Source: an uncultured Lachnospiraceae bacterium | GTDB taxonomy: Bacteria; Bacillota; Clostridia; Lachnospirales; Lachnospiraceae | Reading direction: 5' to 3' | DNA length: 44,103 nucleotides | Assembly: GCA_900320485.1 (NCBI GenBank) | Contig: ONSO01000003.1 | Location: 4,523 to 48,625, forward strand | The notes under the pieces: generated by a model | Databases searched by the model: none | What the model saw: only the letters and a program-made list of their open reading frames with translations | What the model was told of the DNA's origin: nothing | Position numbers and translations under genes: made by a program | Part shown: one piece after another, positions 22,213-31,031 of the stretch | Position numbering within the stretch: position 1 is the stretch's first letter | How the letters are laid out: the number at the start of each line of letters is the position of its first letter

Positions 22213-23065
22213 GAGGATGATAAAAGAACGGAACCTGGCGCATGGCGGATGGAACCACAGGAAAAAACTGCTTATCCTTACCTGCGCAACTGCCTTTCTT
22301 TTTTTGGTGATCTACGTGATCGGGAGCCTCATTTCGGACGGAGCCGTCACGGGAAGCTTTCTAAACGCAAAACTGCCGCCAAGCACCTCTCATCCGTATG
22401 GGACGGATGCCTTGGGAAGGGATCTTTTTCTTAGAACGTTAAAGGGCTTGTCCGTCAGCATCACCGTAGGCATTTTGGCCTCTTTGATCAGTGCCGTGAT
22501 TGCCGTGCTGGTAGGCATTGCGGCTGCCACCGGTTCGAAACGGTTGGATGCATTCATTGGCTGGGTGATCGATCTTGTCATGGGAGTACCCCACACGGTA
22601 TTGATCATCTTAATCTCCTTTGCACTTGGGCGAGGCATGAAGGGCATGCTGGCAGGCATAGCGGCAACTCATTGGTGCAGCCTTGCAAGGCTCATTCGCG
22701 CGGAGGTCCTCCAGCTCAGGTCAAGACCTTACGTGGCGGTGTCAAGAAAGCTTGGGAAAAGTGGAAGCTGGATTTTGATCCATCACCTGCTTCCCCATTT
22801 GTTTCCGCAGTTTTTGGTAGGCCTGATCTTAATGTTTCCACATGCGATCCTGCACGAAGCGTCCATTTCCTTTTTGGGATTCGGACTTCCCCCGGAACAG
22901 CCTGCCATTGGGATCATTCTGTCGGAGAGCATGCGGTACCTTTCCACCGGCATGTGGTGGCCCGCCGTACTCCCGGGAATGACCCTGGTGTTGATCGTGC
23001 TGTTGATCGATAAGCTTGGGGAGTGCGCACGGAAGCTCCTGGATCCTTATACGGCGCAGGCGTAA
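22205..23065 (+). CDS. nikC: Nickel ABC transporter permease NikC
   Basis: A 286-residue permease of the DppC/NikC type. ATG 22205 lies within the end of nikB (ATGAGTAA overlap) with GGGAGG upstream; the longer frame from 22169 is discarded. Signatures include HPYGTDALGRDLFLR after the first helix and the EAA-like loop YVAVSRKLGKSGSW, then FLGFGLPPEQPAIG near the end. It partners NikB. Confidence 0.86.
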   Translation: MSKRMIKERNLAHGGWNHRKKLLILTCATAFLFLVIYVIGSLISDGAVTGSFLNAKLPPSTSHPYGTDALGRDLFLRTLKGLSVSITVGILASLISAVIAVLVGIAAATGSKRLDAFIGWVIDLVMGVPHTVLIILISFALGRGMKGMLAGIAATHWCSLARLIRAEVLQLRSRPYVAVSRKLGKSGSWILIHHLLPHLFPQFLVGLILMFPHAILHEASISFLGFGLPPEQPAIGIILSESMRYLSTGMWWPAVLPGMTLVLIVLLIDKLGECARKLLDPYTAQA

Positions 23066-23162
23066 GGCATGGAAGCGGGAAGGAAAGGCTGCGAAACGTG
23101 CGGTAAAATGCGTCGGCATGGACGCTGAAGACGGGGGTTGGACTCTGAGAAAGGAAAACTCT

Positions 23163-24107
23163 GTGGAACAGAAAAAAGATACGTTATTGGAAATACATGA
23201 CTTGTCCGTTTCTTTCCGGATGTATGATCAGGGATTGGAGCAAAAGGACCTGCGGGTGATCTCGGATCTCCGGCTTAGTATTGCTCCCGGCGAGATCGTG
23301 GCAGTGGCAGGATCCTCCGGTTCGGGAAAAAGCCTCTTGGCATCAGCCATCTTAGGAATCTTACCGGAAAATGCCACGGTTCGCGGGCATCTTCACTATA
23401 AGGGAGAGGAACTGACAAGGGAGCATCAGGAGTACCTTCGCGGGAGGGAAATCGCATTGGTCCCTCAGTCCGTTGCCTTTTTGGATCCTCTGATGAAGGT
23501 GGGAAAGCAGGTGGATGGGCCGGGAAAGAAAGACTTTTCTTCCAAGGAAGAAAAGAGGAAGAGTCTTTTTAAGCGACTGGAGCTTCCCGAGAAAACGGCG
23601 CAGCTCTATCCCTTTCAGCTCTCCGGCGGCATGGCAAGGCGCGTGCTGGTCTCTACGGCGCTTCTTTGTGAGGCTGAGCTGATCATTGCAGACGAGCCGA
23701 CGCCCGGCATGAGTCTGGAGCAGGCGCTGGAAGCATTAAAAATGTTTCGCGAGCTGGCAAATGAGGGGAAGGCAGTGCTTCTCATCACTCATGACATTGA
23801 TCTTGCTTTTGAATTTGCAGACAAGGTGGCGGTTTTCTATGCGGGAACAACGGTGGAGACGGCACCGGCAGCGGATTTCCTAAAAGGGCCGGAGGCCTTA
23901 AGGCATCCTTATTCCAAGGCGCTTTGGAGAGCGCTTCCGCAGAACGGATTTGAACCCATGGAAGGCTTCCAACCCTATGCGGGAAATTTGCCGGAGGGAT
24001 GCCTTTTTGCGCCGCGCTGCCCTTATAAAACAAGGGAATGTGAGGAAAAGGTACCGCCCGTGCAAGAGGTGCGCGGCGGTGAAGTGAGGTGTTATCATGG
24101 CGCTTGA
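23163..24107 (+). CDS. nikD: Nickel ABC transporter ATP-binding protein NikD
   Basis: A 314-residue ATPase with Walker A (GSSGSGKS), Q-loop (LVPQSVAFLDP), signature LSGGMARR, Walker B (LIIADEPT) and H-loop (THD). The C-terminal oligopeptide-type extension has CLFAPRCPYKTREC, the cysteine motif typical of OppD/DppD/NikD proteins. GTG 23163 is chosen because AAAGGAAA stands 6 nt upstream and the homologous region starts right after it; upstream ATGs (23016, 23118) have no ribosome site. It overlaps nikE by 11 bp. Confidence 0.85.
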   Translation: MEQKKDTLLEIHDLSVSFRMYDQGLEQKDLRVISDLRLSIAPGEIVAVAGSSGSGKSLLASAILGILPENATVRGHLHYKGEELTREHQEYLRGREIALVPQSVAFLDPLMKVGKQVDGPGKKDFSSKEEKRKSLFKRLELPEKTAQLYPFQLSGGMARRVLVSTALLCEAELIIADEPTPGMSLEQALEALKMFRELANEGKAVLLITHDIDLAFEFADKVAVFYAGTTVETAPAADFLKGPEALRHPYSKALWRALPQNGFEPMEGFQPYAGNLPEGCLFAPRCPYKTRECEEKVPPVQEVRGGEVRCYHGA

Positions 24108-24705
24108 GGCGAGAGGCGTAAGCTTTCGATATGACAAAAAACAGGACTGGATCTTAAAGGACCGGAGCCTAAAAGTGGAACGGGGAGAGGTTCTTGCCCT
24201 TTTTGCGCCAAGCGGCTATGGAAAAACAACTCTTGCCATGCTGCTTGCGGGGTATTTAAGACCTGCGGAAGGCGAAATCTTGGTGGATGGGGAGAGATTG
24301 CCAAAGAAGGGGGTGTGCCCGGTACAGCTGATCTTTCAGCATCCGGAGGAAGCCATCAATCCGAGATGGAAGCTGCGGCGCGTTTTGGAAGAAAGCGGGA
24401 CTTTGCAGGAAGACGTGCTGAAGGCCTTTGGGATTGAAAGCGCATGGCTTGAACGTTACCCCAGGGAATTATCGGGAGGAGAATTACAAAGATTTTGCGT
24501 GGCCAGGGCCCTGCAAAGCGGCGCAAAGTATTTGATCTGTGATGAGATCAGTACCATGCTGGACGTGATCACGCAGGCGCAGATATGGAACGTGATGCTG
24601 GCGGAGGCCAAAAAGAAAAACATGGGCCTTATCGCCATTACTCATAATCATCACCTTGCGCAGAGACTTGCCACGCGAACCGTGGATCTGCGCCGAGATT
24701 TCTGA
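24097..24705 (+). CDS. nikE: Nickel ABC transporter ATP-binding protein NikE
   Basis: A 202-residue ATPase with Walker A APSGYGKTT, a Q-loop in LIFQHPEEAINPR, signature LSGGELQR and Walker B YLICDE. The NPR motif after the Q-loop is typical of OppF/NikE. It lacks the C-terminal extension of NikD, which makes it shorter than many NikE proteins (about 250 residues). It is the last gene of the nik cluster. Confidence 0.85.
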   Translation: MALEARGVSFRYDKKQDWILKDRSLKVERGEVLALFAPSGYGKTTLAMLLAGYLRPAEGEILVDGERLPKKGVCPVQLIFQHPEEAINPRWKLRRVLEESGTLQEDVLKAFGIESAWLERYPRELSGGELQRFCVARALQSGAKYLICDEISTMLDVITQAQIWNVMLAEAKKKNMGLIAITHNHHLAQRLATRTVDLRRDF

Positions 24706-24718
24706 AATTAAATTGTAC

Positions 24719-24774
24719 TTGACAAAAGTGGGACTATAGTTATAGACTAAAAGCAGGTCTATGATTATAGTCCC
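24719..24774 (+). promoter_or_regulatory. Promoter and BlaI-type operator palindrome
   Basis: TTGACA (24719-24724) and TATAGA (24741-24746, 16-bp spacing) make the promoter. Overlapping it, GGGACTATAGTTATAGAC (24730-24747) and GTCTATGATTATAGTCCC (24757-24774) are near-perfect inverted arms (16 of 18 pairs). Each arm is itself a small dyad (CTATA-TATAG), the form of BlaI/MecI operators. The -10 lies within the left dyad, so repressor binding should block transcription. The RNA hairpin followed by TGTTTTTG could also terminate nikE transcripts. Confidence 0.72.
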
Positions 24775-24852
24775 TGTTTTTGCGGGGGAAAAGAGTCATT
24801 TCAAAATATGCCGGGAAAGATGAGATCAAAAGAAAAGGGTTGGTGTGAAAAC

Positions 24853-25212
24853 ATGGAATATGCAAGACTTTGTGACAGCGATTATCGTTTTATGTGCATT
24901 GTGTGGGAGCATGCACCGGTGAATTCCGGCGAGCTTGTAAAGTTCTGCCAGGCGGAACTTGGCTGGAAAAAATCCACAACGTACACGGTAATCAAAAAGC
25001 TCTGCGAAAAAGGTTTTATCAAAAATGATGATGCCGTTGTGAGCGTTTTGATCCCCAAAGAGCAGGCCCAGACTAAGGAGGCAGAGTATTTTATGGAGCG
25101 TACCTTCGAAAACTCCCTGCCAAGTTTTGTGGCAGCGTTTCTCGGCGGGAAAAAGCTTACCAAAAAAGAGGCAAAGGCTTTGAAGAAGTTGATCGAAGAA
25201 CACAAGGAGTAA
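24853..25212 (+). CDS. BlaI/MecI/CopY family transcriptional repressor
   Basis: A 119-residue winged-helix repressor (Penicillinase_R family). The N-terminal half reads DSDYRFMCIVWEHAPVNSGE, then LGWKKSTTYTVIKKLCEKG with the recognition helix; the C-terminal half is the dimerisation helix pair. ATG 24853 gives the typical family N-terminus; upstream starts at 24808 or 24820 are possible. The AxxxF-type protease cleavage region of BlaI may lie in ENSLPSFVAAFLGG. It should bind the palindrome at 24730-24774 and repress itself and the membrane sensor downstream. Confidence 0.9.
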   Translation: MEYARLCDSDYRFMCIVWEHAPVNSGELVKFCQAELGWKKSTTYTVIKKLCEKGFIKNDDAVVSVLIPKEQAQTKEAEYFMERTFENSLPSFVAAFLGGKKLTKKEAKALKKLIEEHKE

Positions 25213-25290
25213 CGCATAAGGGTGAGAGACTGTATTGCAGAAGGATTTCACAAGCCGGAAACATGCCTGTGACGGGGAGGAAGCAATATT

Positions 25291-28200
25291 ATGATGAATT
25301 GGATCACGTGGTTTGTTCACGAATACGTGCAACGGAATAAAGTGCTTTTTGTGGTAATCCTTGTGGTATTACTTGCAAGGTTTTGCATGAAGAAAATGCC
25401 AAAAAAATATGCCTATTGTCTCTGGGCCATCGTTGGCATCCGCATGTTATTATCTTTTCAGATCACTTCTCCCGTAAGCATTTTCCGGTTTTTCCCGTGG
25501 GCGGAGCAAGAGAGAACGTATCTTGCAAACATTGGTGAGACGGATGAAAAGGAAGGATATGGGATCGCGGCCGGTTATTGGGAAGAAGCGCCTGACGAAG
25601 AAAGTCCGGCGGGAACCATGCAAGCGGCGGGGAGCAAAGATCCGGTGGCAGGCAAAGAGTCATGGGCGGATGATAAAGAGGCGCTGGCGGGCGGCAAAGA
25701 TGTCGTAGGGAATAGTTCTCCTTTGGGCGGGGAAGATAAGGAGGTTTTAGAGGTCCCTGAGGCGCGTGAGCCGATAAGCAGCGACCATTTCCCGGATGAG
25801 ACGGAAGGAAATGCCATGGCTGCCACGGAAGGGAGCACGTCGCAAGATGCCGCGGAAAGCGACGCAGAAGTACGCGCAGAGCCTTCCGTTTCTGATCCGG
25901 AAGGGGAGGCTTCCGGGGAGGATGGACGGTTTGGCATGGAAAGCATTTTCTTTGCCGTTTGGTGTCTTGGCATGATGACCGTGGGCGGTATCGGAATTGT
26001 TTCCTACGCCCGCGTCCGGAGGCTTGTGAGGGAAGCCGTGCGCGTGGAAGGAAGCCTTTGGGAATGTGACGGTATATCCACGCCATTTGTACTGGGGGTC
26101 ATCCGGCCCAGGATTTACGTGCCTTTTCACTTAGAGGGTGAGAGAAGAAGGCTTGTCCTTGCGCATGAAGAGCAGCATCTGCGCAGGGGTGATCCTTTTG
26201 TAAGGCTTTTCGCATATGCGCTGCTGGCGGTCTATTGGATGAATCCGCTGGTATGGCTGTCCTATTCCTGTTTTATCCGCGATCAGGAAATGAGCTGCGA
26301 TGAATCGGTTTTGGAAAGGCTTGGCGCAGAGAATAAAAAGGAATATGGACGAACGCTCCTTGACCTTGCATCGCAGGAGCGCCATATTGGTTTTTCTCCC
26401 GTGGGTTTTGGCGAGAGCGATGCAGAAAAAAGGATCAGGAATATTTTGGATTATAAGAAGCCCGTGCTTTGGGTTTTCATTCTTGGGATTCTTGTCGTGA
26501 CCGGCGTGGGAGTCCTGTGTCTGACCACTGCGAAAAACCGTCAAAACGAAGATTCGGAAAAGTCTGAGGAATCTCTTGTGCTACAGGGTTCGGAGGAAGC
26601 AGGGACGGAGAAAATGGATCCTTCCGTGATGGAAGGCATGGTAAGGACAACGGATCTCACGGCCGACGTGGATGGCGACGGGGAAGAGGAAAGTATTCAG
26701 ATCATTGACGAGTCTCGGCAGACCAGGCTCCGTGTGCAGTGGAAGGATGGCGGTGCAAAAGAAGTCCTCATCCAAGGGGTGGAGTTGCCGCAGACTCAGG
26801 CAGAGACGGCAGACCTTGATAACGATGGGAAAGAGGAGGTTGTATTACTTCAAAGCAGTCCCTTGGGGAGCACTTATAACTGGCCCGGGAAGCTTTGCAT
26901 TTATCAGGTGGAGAATGGGGAGTGGGAAGAGATGCCGGACCGGCTGATCTATGATGACGCGAGGCCGGGTCAGTATCGGGAGGGATACCCTAAGACTCTG
27001 TCTGACGGAATGTTTGTCGACGTGTGGATTGAGCAGGGGGTTATGTTTACGGGATTGCGATTGGTACGGCCATGTCATTCGGCCTCCGCCGCAGAAGCCA
27101 TGATTTCCATTACGTGTACGTATTCTGCCGAGAGGGACGGCTGGCTGGCTCTTGAGACCAGAGTTTACGAGGAGTACTTTCAGGATCAGGCGCTGCTTGG
27201 ATCGCAAACGCTGTTTTCTCTCAGAAAAGGAACATTGCCGGTTTTAGCCGAGAGTTCCTCAAAGGATCTTTCCGGGGAGCTTTATTCCATGCTTCCGGAA
27301 GAATTTCTGTTTGCCAGCGGTGCGGGAGGCTGGGGAACTACGCTAACCATAGGCGCGGATGGTTCCTTTTCGGGCCATTATGAAGATGGCAACGCGGGTG
27401 CCGGCGAATTCGATTGGGATACTGAAATATGCGATTTTTCAGGAAGACTTTCCGCGCCGGAAAGAAGAAATAAACTGGCGTACCTGTGTCGCGTGGAAGA
27501 GCTGGATTTCCCGGAGCCGGATCAAACTTATGCCAAGGGAAAAACCTTATATACCACGGCCGCGCCATATGGACTGGACGACGTGGAGGAATTGGTGATC
27601 TACCTTCCCGGTTATCCCGTTTCACAGCTGCCACGGGAAGTTGTTTCCTGGATCCGAGGCAGCGCAGACCGGTATTGGCATTATGAAGAACCTGACCTGC
27701 TTGGATTTTACGTGCTATACAACGTAAAGGGCGGACAGGCATTTACAAGTCCTACGCTGAAAGATTGGCAAGGGATGCGCATGAATATGAAGACGGACTT
27801 TGCAGGAAGAACCTATCCGGCATGGATGGCCGCGGAGAAAGCAAATTTTGATTTCAAAGCCGCTCTAAAGCTTTGTACGGATGCCACGGCAAATTTTGTT
27901 CAGAAGGTGGCAAGGAAAAACGGACAGCCCAGGTGGCATGACGGAGCTTTAGATTTTTCCACCTTTATCAGCAACGAAAGATTGTGCAAATATATGGATC
28001 ACAAGGTTTCGACATTTCGAAACACGCTTTGGGCAGACGCGCAGTGGCAATTTTTTCCGGATTTAGACAGCGTGGAATTTCTTCAAAAGGGAGAGGAGCA
28101 GATCCTGCACCTTCAAGGCAGTCCAAAGTATAAACGAGGCGGGGAAGAGGGGAGCTATGGCGTGATCCATTTTCTGGTGGGCCTGGAAAATGGACGGCAC

Positions 28201-28860
28201 GTGATCCGTGATTGGTACTGGGATTCGAAGGATTCCATTGACTTGGAGCTTCGTGGGCGGTATGAACCGGAGAAGTTTTTGGATTATTGGGAGGATCCTT
28301 CCAAATATGGAGCCATCCTGCAGGCAGATGGAAGCTTAACGGAGAAAGCAGGCTGGAAAGAGGCCTATGCAGAGTACGTAAGACGCACGGAGTTTGACCC
28401 GGAGACGGATGGTTATGCGCTGATCTATTTGGATGGTGACGCCGTTCCGGAGCTCTATTCCCTGACGCGTAGGCATCACCAGAAAATTCTGACCTGTTAT
28501 GATGGTAAGCTTGTGGAGAGGACTCTTCAAAGAGATGGCTTCTGCTATCTGGAAAAGACGGGAATCTTATTTACCGAAGGCGGTAATAACGGTGAATTCC
28601 CCGCTGAGATCCTTAAGCTGGAAAAAGGTGAATTTACCTCGCTGGGTTCAGGCTTTAAGAAAACAGAGTTTATTGCCAATGCGGAGAGCTCGGATCCGGA
28701 TCACCTGACAATGTTTGAAAAATATGAATGGAACGGGAAAAGCGTGACGGAGGAAGAATATTACCGGACGATCGACGCGGTCATCCGGCGAAGGGATGCA
28801 GATCGTCCGCGGGAGCTTTATACGGATGAGGAGATCATAAGGCAGCTTGGCATGCCCTAA
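25291..28860 (+). CDS. Giant BlaR1-like M56 metallopeptidase sensor
   Basis: A 1189-residue membrane protein. Two N-terminal helices (about 15-30 and 38-55) are followed by an unusually long acidic Gly/Ala/Glu-rich linker (about 75-215), another helix, and an M56 domain with the zinc site HEEQH (H292-H296), YWMNPLVWL and the downstream DQEMSCDE. A helix at about 391-413 leads to a ~775-residue outside region. Instead of the penicillin-binding domain of true BlaR1, this region has Asp-rich calcium-type loops DVDGDGEEE (~457) and DLDNDGKEE (~508), as in FG-GAP-like repeats, and a third, YLDGDAVPE (~1047). It is paired with BlaI. The ligand is unknown. GGGGAGG precedes the ATG. Confidence 0.82.
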   Translation: MMNWITWFVHEYVQRNKVLFVVILVVLLARFCMKKMPKKYAYCLWAIVGIRMLLSFQITSPVSIFRFFPWAEQERTYLANIGETDEKEGYGIAAGYWEEAPDEESPAGTMQAAGSKDPVAGKESWADDKEALAGGKDVVGNSSPLGGEDKEVLEVPEAREPISSDHFPDETEGNAMAATEGSTSQDAAESDAEVRAEPSVSDPEGEASGEDGRFGMESIFFAVWCLGMMTVGGIGIVSYARVRRLVREAVRVEGSLWECDGISTPFVLGVIRPRIYVPFHLEGERRRLVLAHEEQHLRRGDPFVRLFAYALLAVYWMNPLVWLSYSCFIRDQEMSCDESVLERLGAENKKEYGRTLLDLASQERHIGFSPVGFGESDAEKRIRNILDYKKPVLWVFILGILVVTGVGVLCLTTAKNRQNEDSEKSEESLVLQGSEEAGTEKMDPSVMEGMVRTTDLTADVDGDGEEESIQIIDESRQTRLRVQWKDGGAKEVLIQGVELPQTQAETADLDNDGKEEVVLLQSSPLGSTYNWPGKLCIYQVENGEWEEMPDRLIYDDARPGQYREGYPKTLSDGMFVDVWIEQGVMFTGLRLVRPCHSASAAEAMISITCTYSAERDGWLALETRVYEEYFQDQALLGSQTLFSLRKGTLPVLAESSSKDLSGELYSMLPEEFLFASGAGGWGTTLTIGADGSFSGHYEDGNAGAGEFDWDTEICDFSGRLSAPERRNKLAYLCRVEELDFPEPDQTYAKGKTLYTTAAPYGLDDVEELVIYLPGYPVSQLPREVVSWIRGSADRYWHYEEPDLLGFYVLYNVKGGQAFTSPTLKDWQGMRMNMKTDFAGRTYPAWMAAEKANFDFKAALKLCTDATANFVQKVARKNGQPRWHDGALDFSTFISNERLCKYMDHKVSTFRNTLWADAQWQFFPDLDSVEFLQKGEEQILHLQGSPKYKRGGEEGSYGVIHFLVGLENGRHVIRDWYWDSKDSIDLELRGRYEPEKFLDYWEDPSKYGAILQADGSLTEKAGWKEAYAEYVRRTEFDPETDGYALIYLDGDAVPELYSLTRRHHQKILTCYDGKLVERTLQRDGFCYLEKTGILFTEGGNNGEFPAEILKLEKGEFTSLGSGFKKTEFIANAESSDPDHLTMFEKYEWNGKSVTEEEYYRTIDAVIRRRDADRPRELYTDEEIIRQLGMP

Positions 28861-28868
28861 ACATAGGG

Positions 28869-29064
28869 GCCTGCCGGACGCAATATCCCCCGTGGAACAA
28901 TTAGCCGGACGCACTTAGCAAACCACTTGTTCTCATGGGCAATTTCGAGGACTGTCTGAGGAGCGTTAGCTCCGAGTTCCGCAGAAATTGACCACTCAAT
29001 GAGAACAAGCGGTGAGCTTAGTGCCGTCCGAGCCGTTCCACGGGGGATATTGCGTCCGGCAGGC
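28869..29064. repeat. 196-bp hairpin element (MITE-like) between convergent genes
   Basis: The outer 30 bp on each side are perfect inverted copies (GCCTGCCGGACGCAATATCC and on to 28898, against 29035-29064). Inner arms continue as an imperfect stem (GCCGGACG against CGTCCGAG, CTTGTTCTCAT against ATGAGAACAAG, CAATTT against AAATTG) to an apex GGAGC-GTTA-GCTCC. No ORF fits. It could be a non-autonomous transposable element or a bidirectional terminator; no target-site duplication is clear. The remaining sequence from 29065 to 29168 shows nothing recognisable. Confidence 0.8.
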
Positions 29065-29168
29065 ACTAGCCTTGACGTCAGGGAAACAACGCTTCGATGA
29101 AGAGTTATTGGCCACCTGTCAGGCACTTGGGTTTTGTGTATGCGTAAGGTACAATAACGCCGGAAAGA

Positions 29169-29987
29169 TTACTTATTGTCAAAATCGTACTTGGCCTGCA
29201 TGATCGTGGATTGCAGCTCCGTGAACATTTCACTGTATCGGCCGACCTTCTTGCCCAGCTTTACGACGCCGGCATAGAGGGACAGGGGGATTTTTCTTCC
29301 TTCGAAGTCGATGGGTTCTTCGTTGTGAGAAAGGATCTCCTCCGTAAGCTTTTTGGCATATGCCTCATCCTCGCTGTTGGTGAGGAGTACAAACTCATCG
29401 CCGCCGATGCGGAAAAGAATGTCCTCATCACCGGCCACGGCCTCCATTCTGCGCATGCTCTCTAAGATGGCCAGATCCCCGGCCTTATGGGAGATCTCAT
29501 TGATGGGAACCAGGTGATTAATGTCACAGCACACAAACCAGCACTCACTTCTGCTTCTAAAAAGATCATATAATTCACTTACGTCAAATTTTTGTTTACT
29601 CATAAATTTCTCCTCTCTTGATTCCAAGGGGGAACGAAACCTTGGAAATAATTCCAATACGCGCTTATTCTCGCGGTATTTGGACGGTAAGCAGTTCCAG
29701 GTCTGGTAAAATACCCGCGTAAAGGCCTCATTGCTGGAGTACCCGTAGGATAAGGCAACGTCGAGAAGACTTGCGTCCGGGCACTCGATCAGCGTCCGCG
29801 CGGCTTTTGTCATTCTTCTGCGGATCACGTAATCCCGCACGGAGATGTGATTTACCTGACGAAACAGTTTTTCAATGGTGGATTTGGAACAGTAGCAGGC
29901 TACGGCCACGTCCTCCGTATGGAGGTCTTCCTGCAGGTGCTGCTCCACGTATTCCAGTGCTTCGGCCAAAAGCTCCAGTTTACTCAT
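29169..29987 (-). CDS. AraC-type regulator fused to a GGDEF domain
   Basis: A 272-residue protein. Residues ~1-110 are an AraC/XylS double helix-turn-helix (EDVAVACYCSKSTIEKLFRQ, then DVALSYGYSSNEAFTRVF). After a short linker (115-140) comes a GGDEF domain (about 145-272) with CCDINHLVPINE, AGDLAILES and the active-site motif RIGGDEFVLL. GGDEF is intact, although the first motif is divergent, so diguanylate cyclase activity is plausible but not certain. The start at 29987 follows AAGGAG; an upstream ATG at 30020 has no ribosome site. It is divergent from the EFR1 gene and may regulate that gene and itself. Confidence 0.87.
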   Translation of the reverse strand: MSKLELLAEALEYVEQHLQEDLHTEDVAVACYCSKSTIEKLFRQVNHISVRDYVIRRRMTKAARTLIECPDASLLDVALSYGYSSNEAFTRVFYQTWNCLPSKYRENKRVLELFPRFRSPLESREEKFMSKQKFDVSELYDLFRSRSECWFVCCDINHLVPINEISHKAGDLAILESMRRMEAVAGDEDILFRIGGDEFVLLTNSEDEAYAKKLTEEILSHNEEPIDFEGRKIPLSLYAGVVKLGKKVGRYSEMFTELQSTIMQAKYDFDNK

Positions 29988-30066
29988 TTTAGTTCTCCTT
30001 TTTTCTTGGACGGGATTCATGGGATCCAGTCACAGGCATTCCCGGGAATCAATCGATTGTAAGCAT

Positions 30067-30095
30067 AGTATAACAGAGTAAGGAAAAACTGTCTT
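30067..30095 (-). promoter_or_regulatory. Promoter of the AraC-GGDEF gene
   Basis: On the minus strand AAGACA (30095-30090) and TATACT (30072-30067) are 17 bp apart. The -10 is good and the -35 weak. Confidence 0.5.
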
Positions 30096-30117
30096 GATTT
30101 TTTGAGTAAATTTAAAC

Positions 30118-30163
30118 TTGACACTGATAAGATTAAATGCTAATATCTAATCAGTGGTTAGAT
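30118..30163 (+). promoter_or_regulatory. Promoter with operator-like dyads upstream of the EFR1 gene
   Basis: TTGACA (30118-30123) and TAATAT (30141-30146) with 17-bp spacing. ATCTAA-N7-TTAGAT (30145-30163) is a perfect dyad over the start region, and TGATAAGATTA with TAATATCTAATCA is an imperfect dyad over the spacer, suggesting repressor control. The divergent AraC protein is a candidate binder, though AraC sites are usually direct repeats. Confidence 0.65.
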
Positions 30164-30231
30164 TGAAGATGACTGAATCGGCATAATGAAATGGATACGG
30201 TAAAAGACGGGAAAGGGAAGAGGAACGGGAC

Positions 30232-31002
30232 ATGTTGGCGATCTATTTAAGCGGTACGGGAAATACTAAGCATTGCGTGGAAAAATTAGTTGCGGGGAGT
30301 TTTCCGGATGCGGAACTGATCCCCCTGGAGCGCGGGGACGTTATTGAGAAACTGAAGAATGCGCAGGAAGTTCTTTTGGCTTATCCGACACAGTTTTCCA
30401 ATTGTCCTTATGCCATTCGGGATTTTATCAAAAAGCATCAGGAATTATGGAGGGGGAAAAAGGTTTTTTGCATGGCTACCATGGGCGCATTTTCGGGAGA
30501 CGGGGCCGGTTGCAGTGCAAGACTTTTGAAGAAATATGGGGCAAAGATCATAGGCGGACTTCACGTGCGCATGCCGGATGCGGTCTGTGATAACAAGATG
30601 CTGAAAAAGTCCCTGGAGGAAAACAGAAGGATTGTACGAGAGGCCGATGAAAAGCTTGCGCGGGTGGCAAAACAGATCCGGGAGCAGGGATGCTATCCGC
30701 AGGAGGGACTTAGCTTTTTCTCTCATCTGGCAGGGCTTTTTGGGCAGAGACTTTGGTTTTATGGAAAAACTACCGGCTATTCCGATCGGCTAAAGGTCAG
30801 CGATGCCTGCGTAGGCTGCGGGCTGTGCGTTCAAAATTGTCCCATGAAGAATCTTTCCGTCAAGGATGGCAAGGCGGTGGCCGGAAATCAATGCACCATG
30901 TGCTATCGTTGCATCAGCCACTGCCCGAAGCAGGCGATGACTCTTCTTGGAAAACAAGTATTTGAGCAGTGCCGGTATGAGAGGTATTCTAACGAAAGCT
31001 AG
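30232..31002 (+). CDS. EFR1 family flavodoxin-ferredoxin fusion
   Basis: A 256-residue electron-transfer protein. The N-terminal ~160 residues form a flavodoxin fold with the FMN phosphate loop LSGTGNTKH and YPTQFSNCP. The C-terminal part has two [4Fe-4S] motifs, CVGCGLCVQNCP and CTMCYRCISHCP. This is the EFR1 architecture common in Clostridia, thought to shuttle electrons between ferredoxin and flavin carriers. It has its own promoter and sits opposite the AraC-GGDEF gene. The ribosome site (AAGAGGAACGGGAC) is moderate. Confidence 0.92.
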   Translation: MLAIYLSGTGNTKHCVEKLVAGSFPDAELIPLERGDVIEKLKNAQEVLLAYPTQFSNCPYAIRDFIKKHQELWRGKKVFCMATMGAFSGDGAGCSARLLKKYGAKIIGGLHVRMPDAVCDNKMLKKSLEENRRIVREADEKLARVAKQIREQGCYPQEGLSFFSHLAGLFGQRLWFYGKTTGYSDRLKVSDACVGCGLCVQNCPMKNLSVKDGKAVAGNQCTMCYRCISHCPKQAMTLLGKQVFEQCRYERYSNES

Positions 31003-31031
31003 GAAACGGAACCGAAATTTCTTTTTACGTG

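Noticed and set aside
24808..24852. Longer N-terminus for the BlaI repressor
   Set aside because: The extra 15 residues do not fit the family start; MEYARLCDSDYRF matches the usual N-terminus, although the ribosome site is not decisive.
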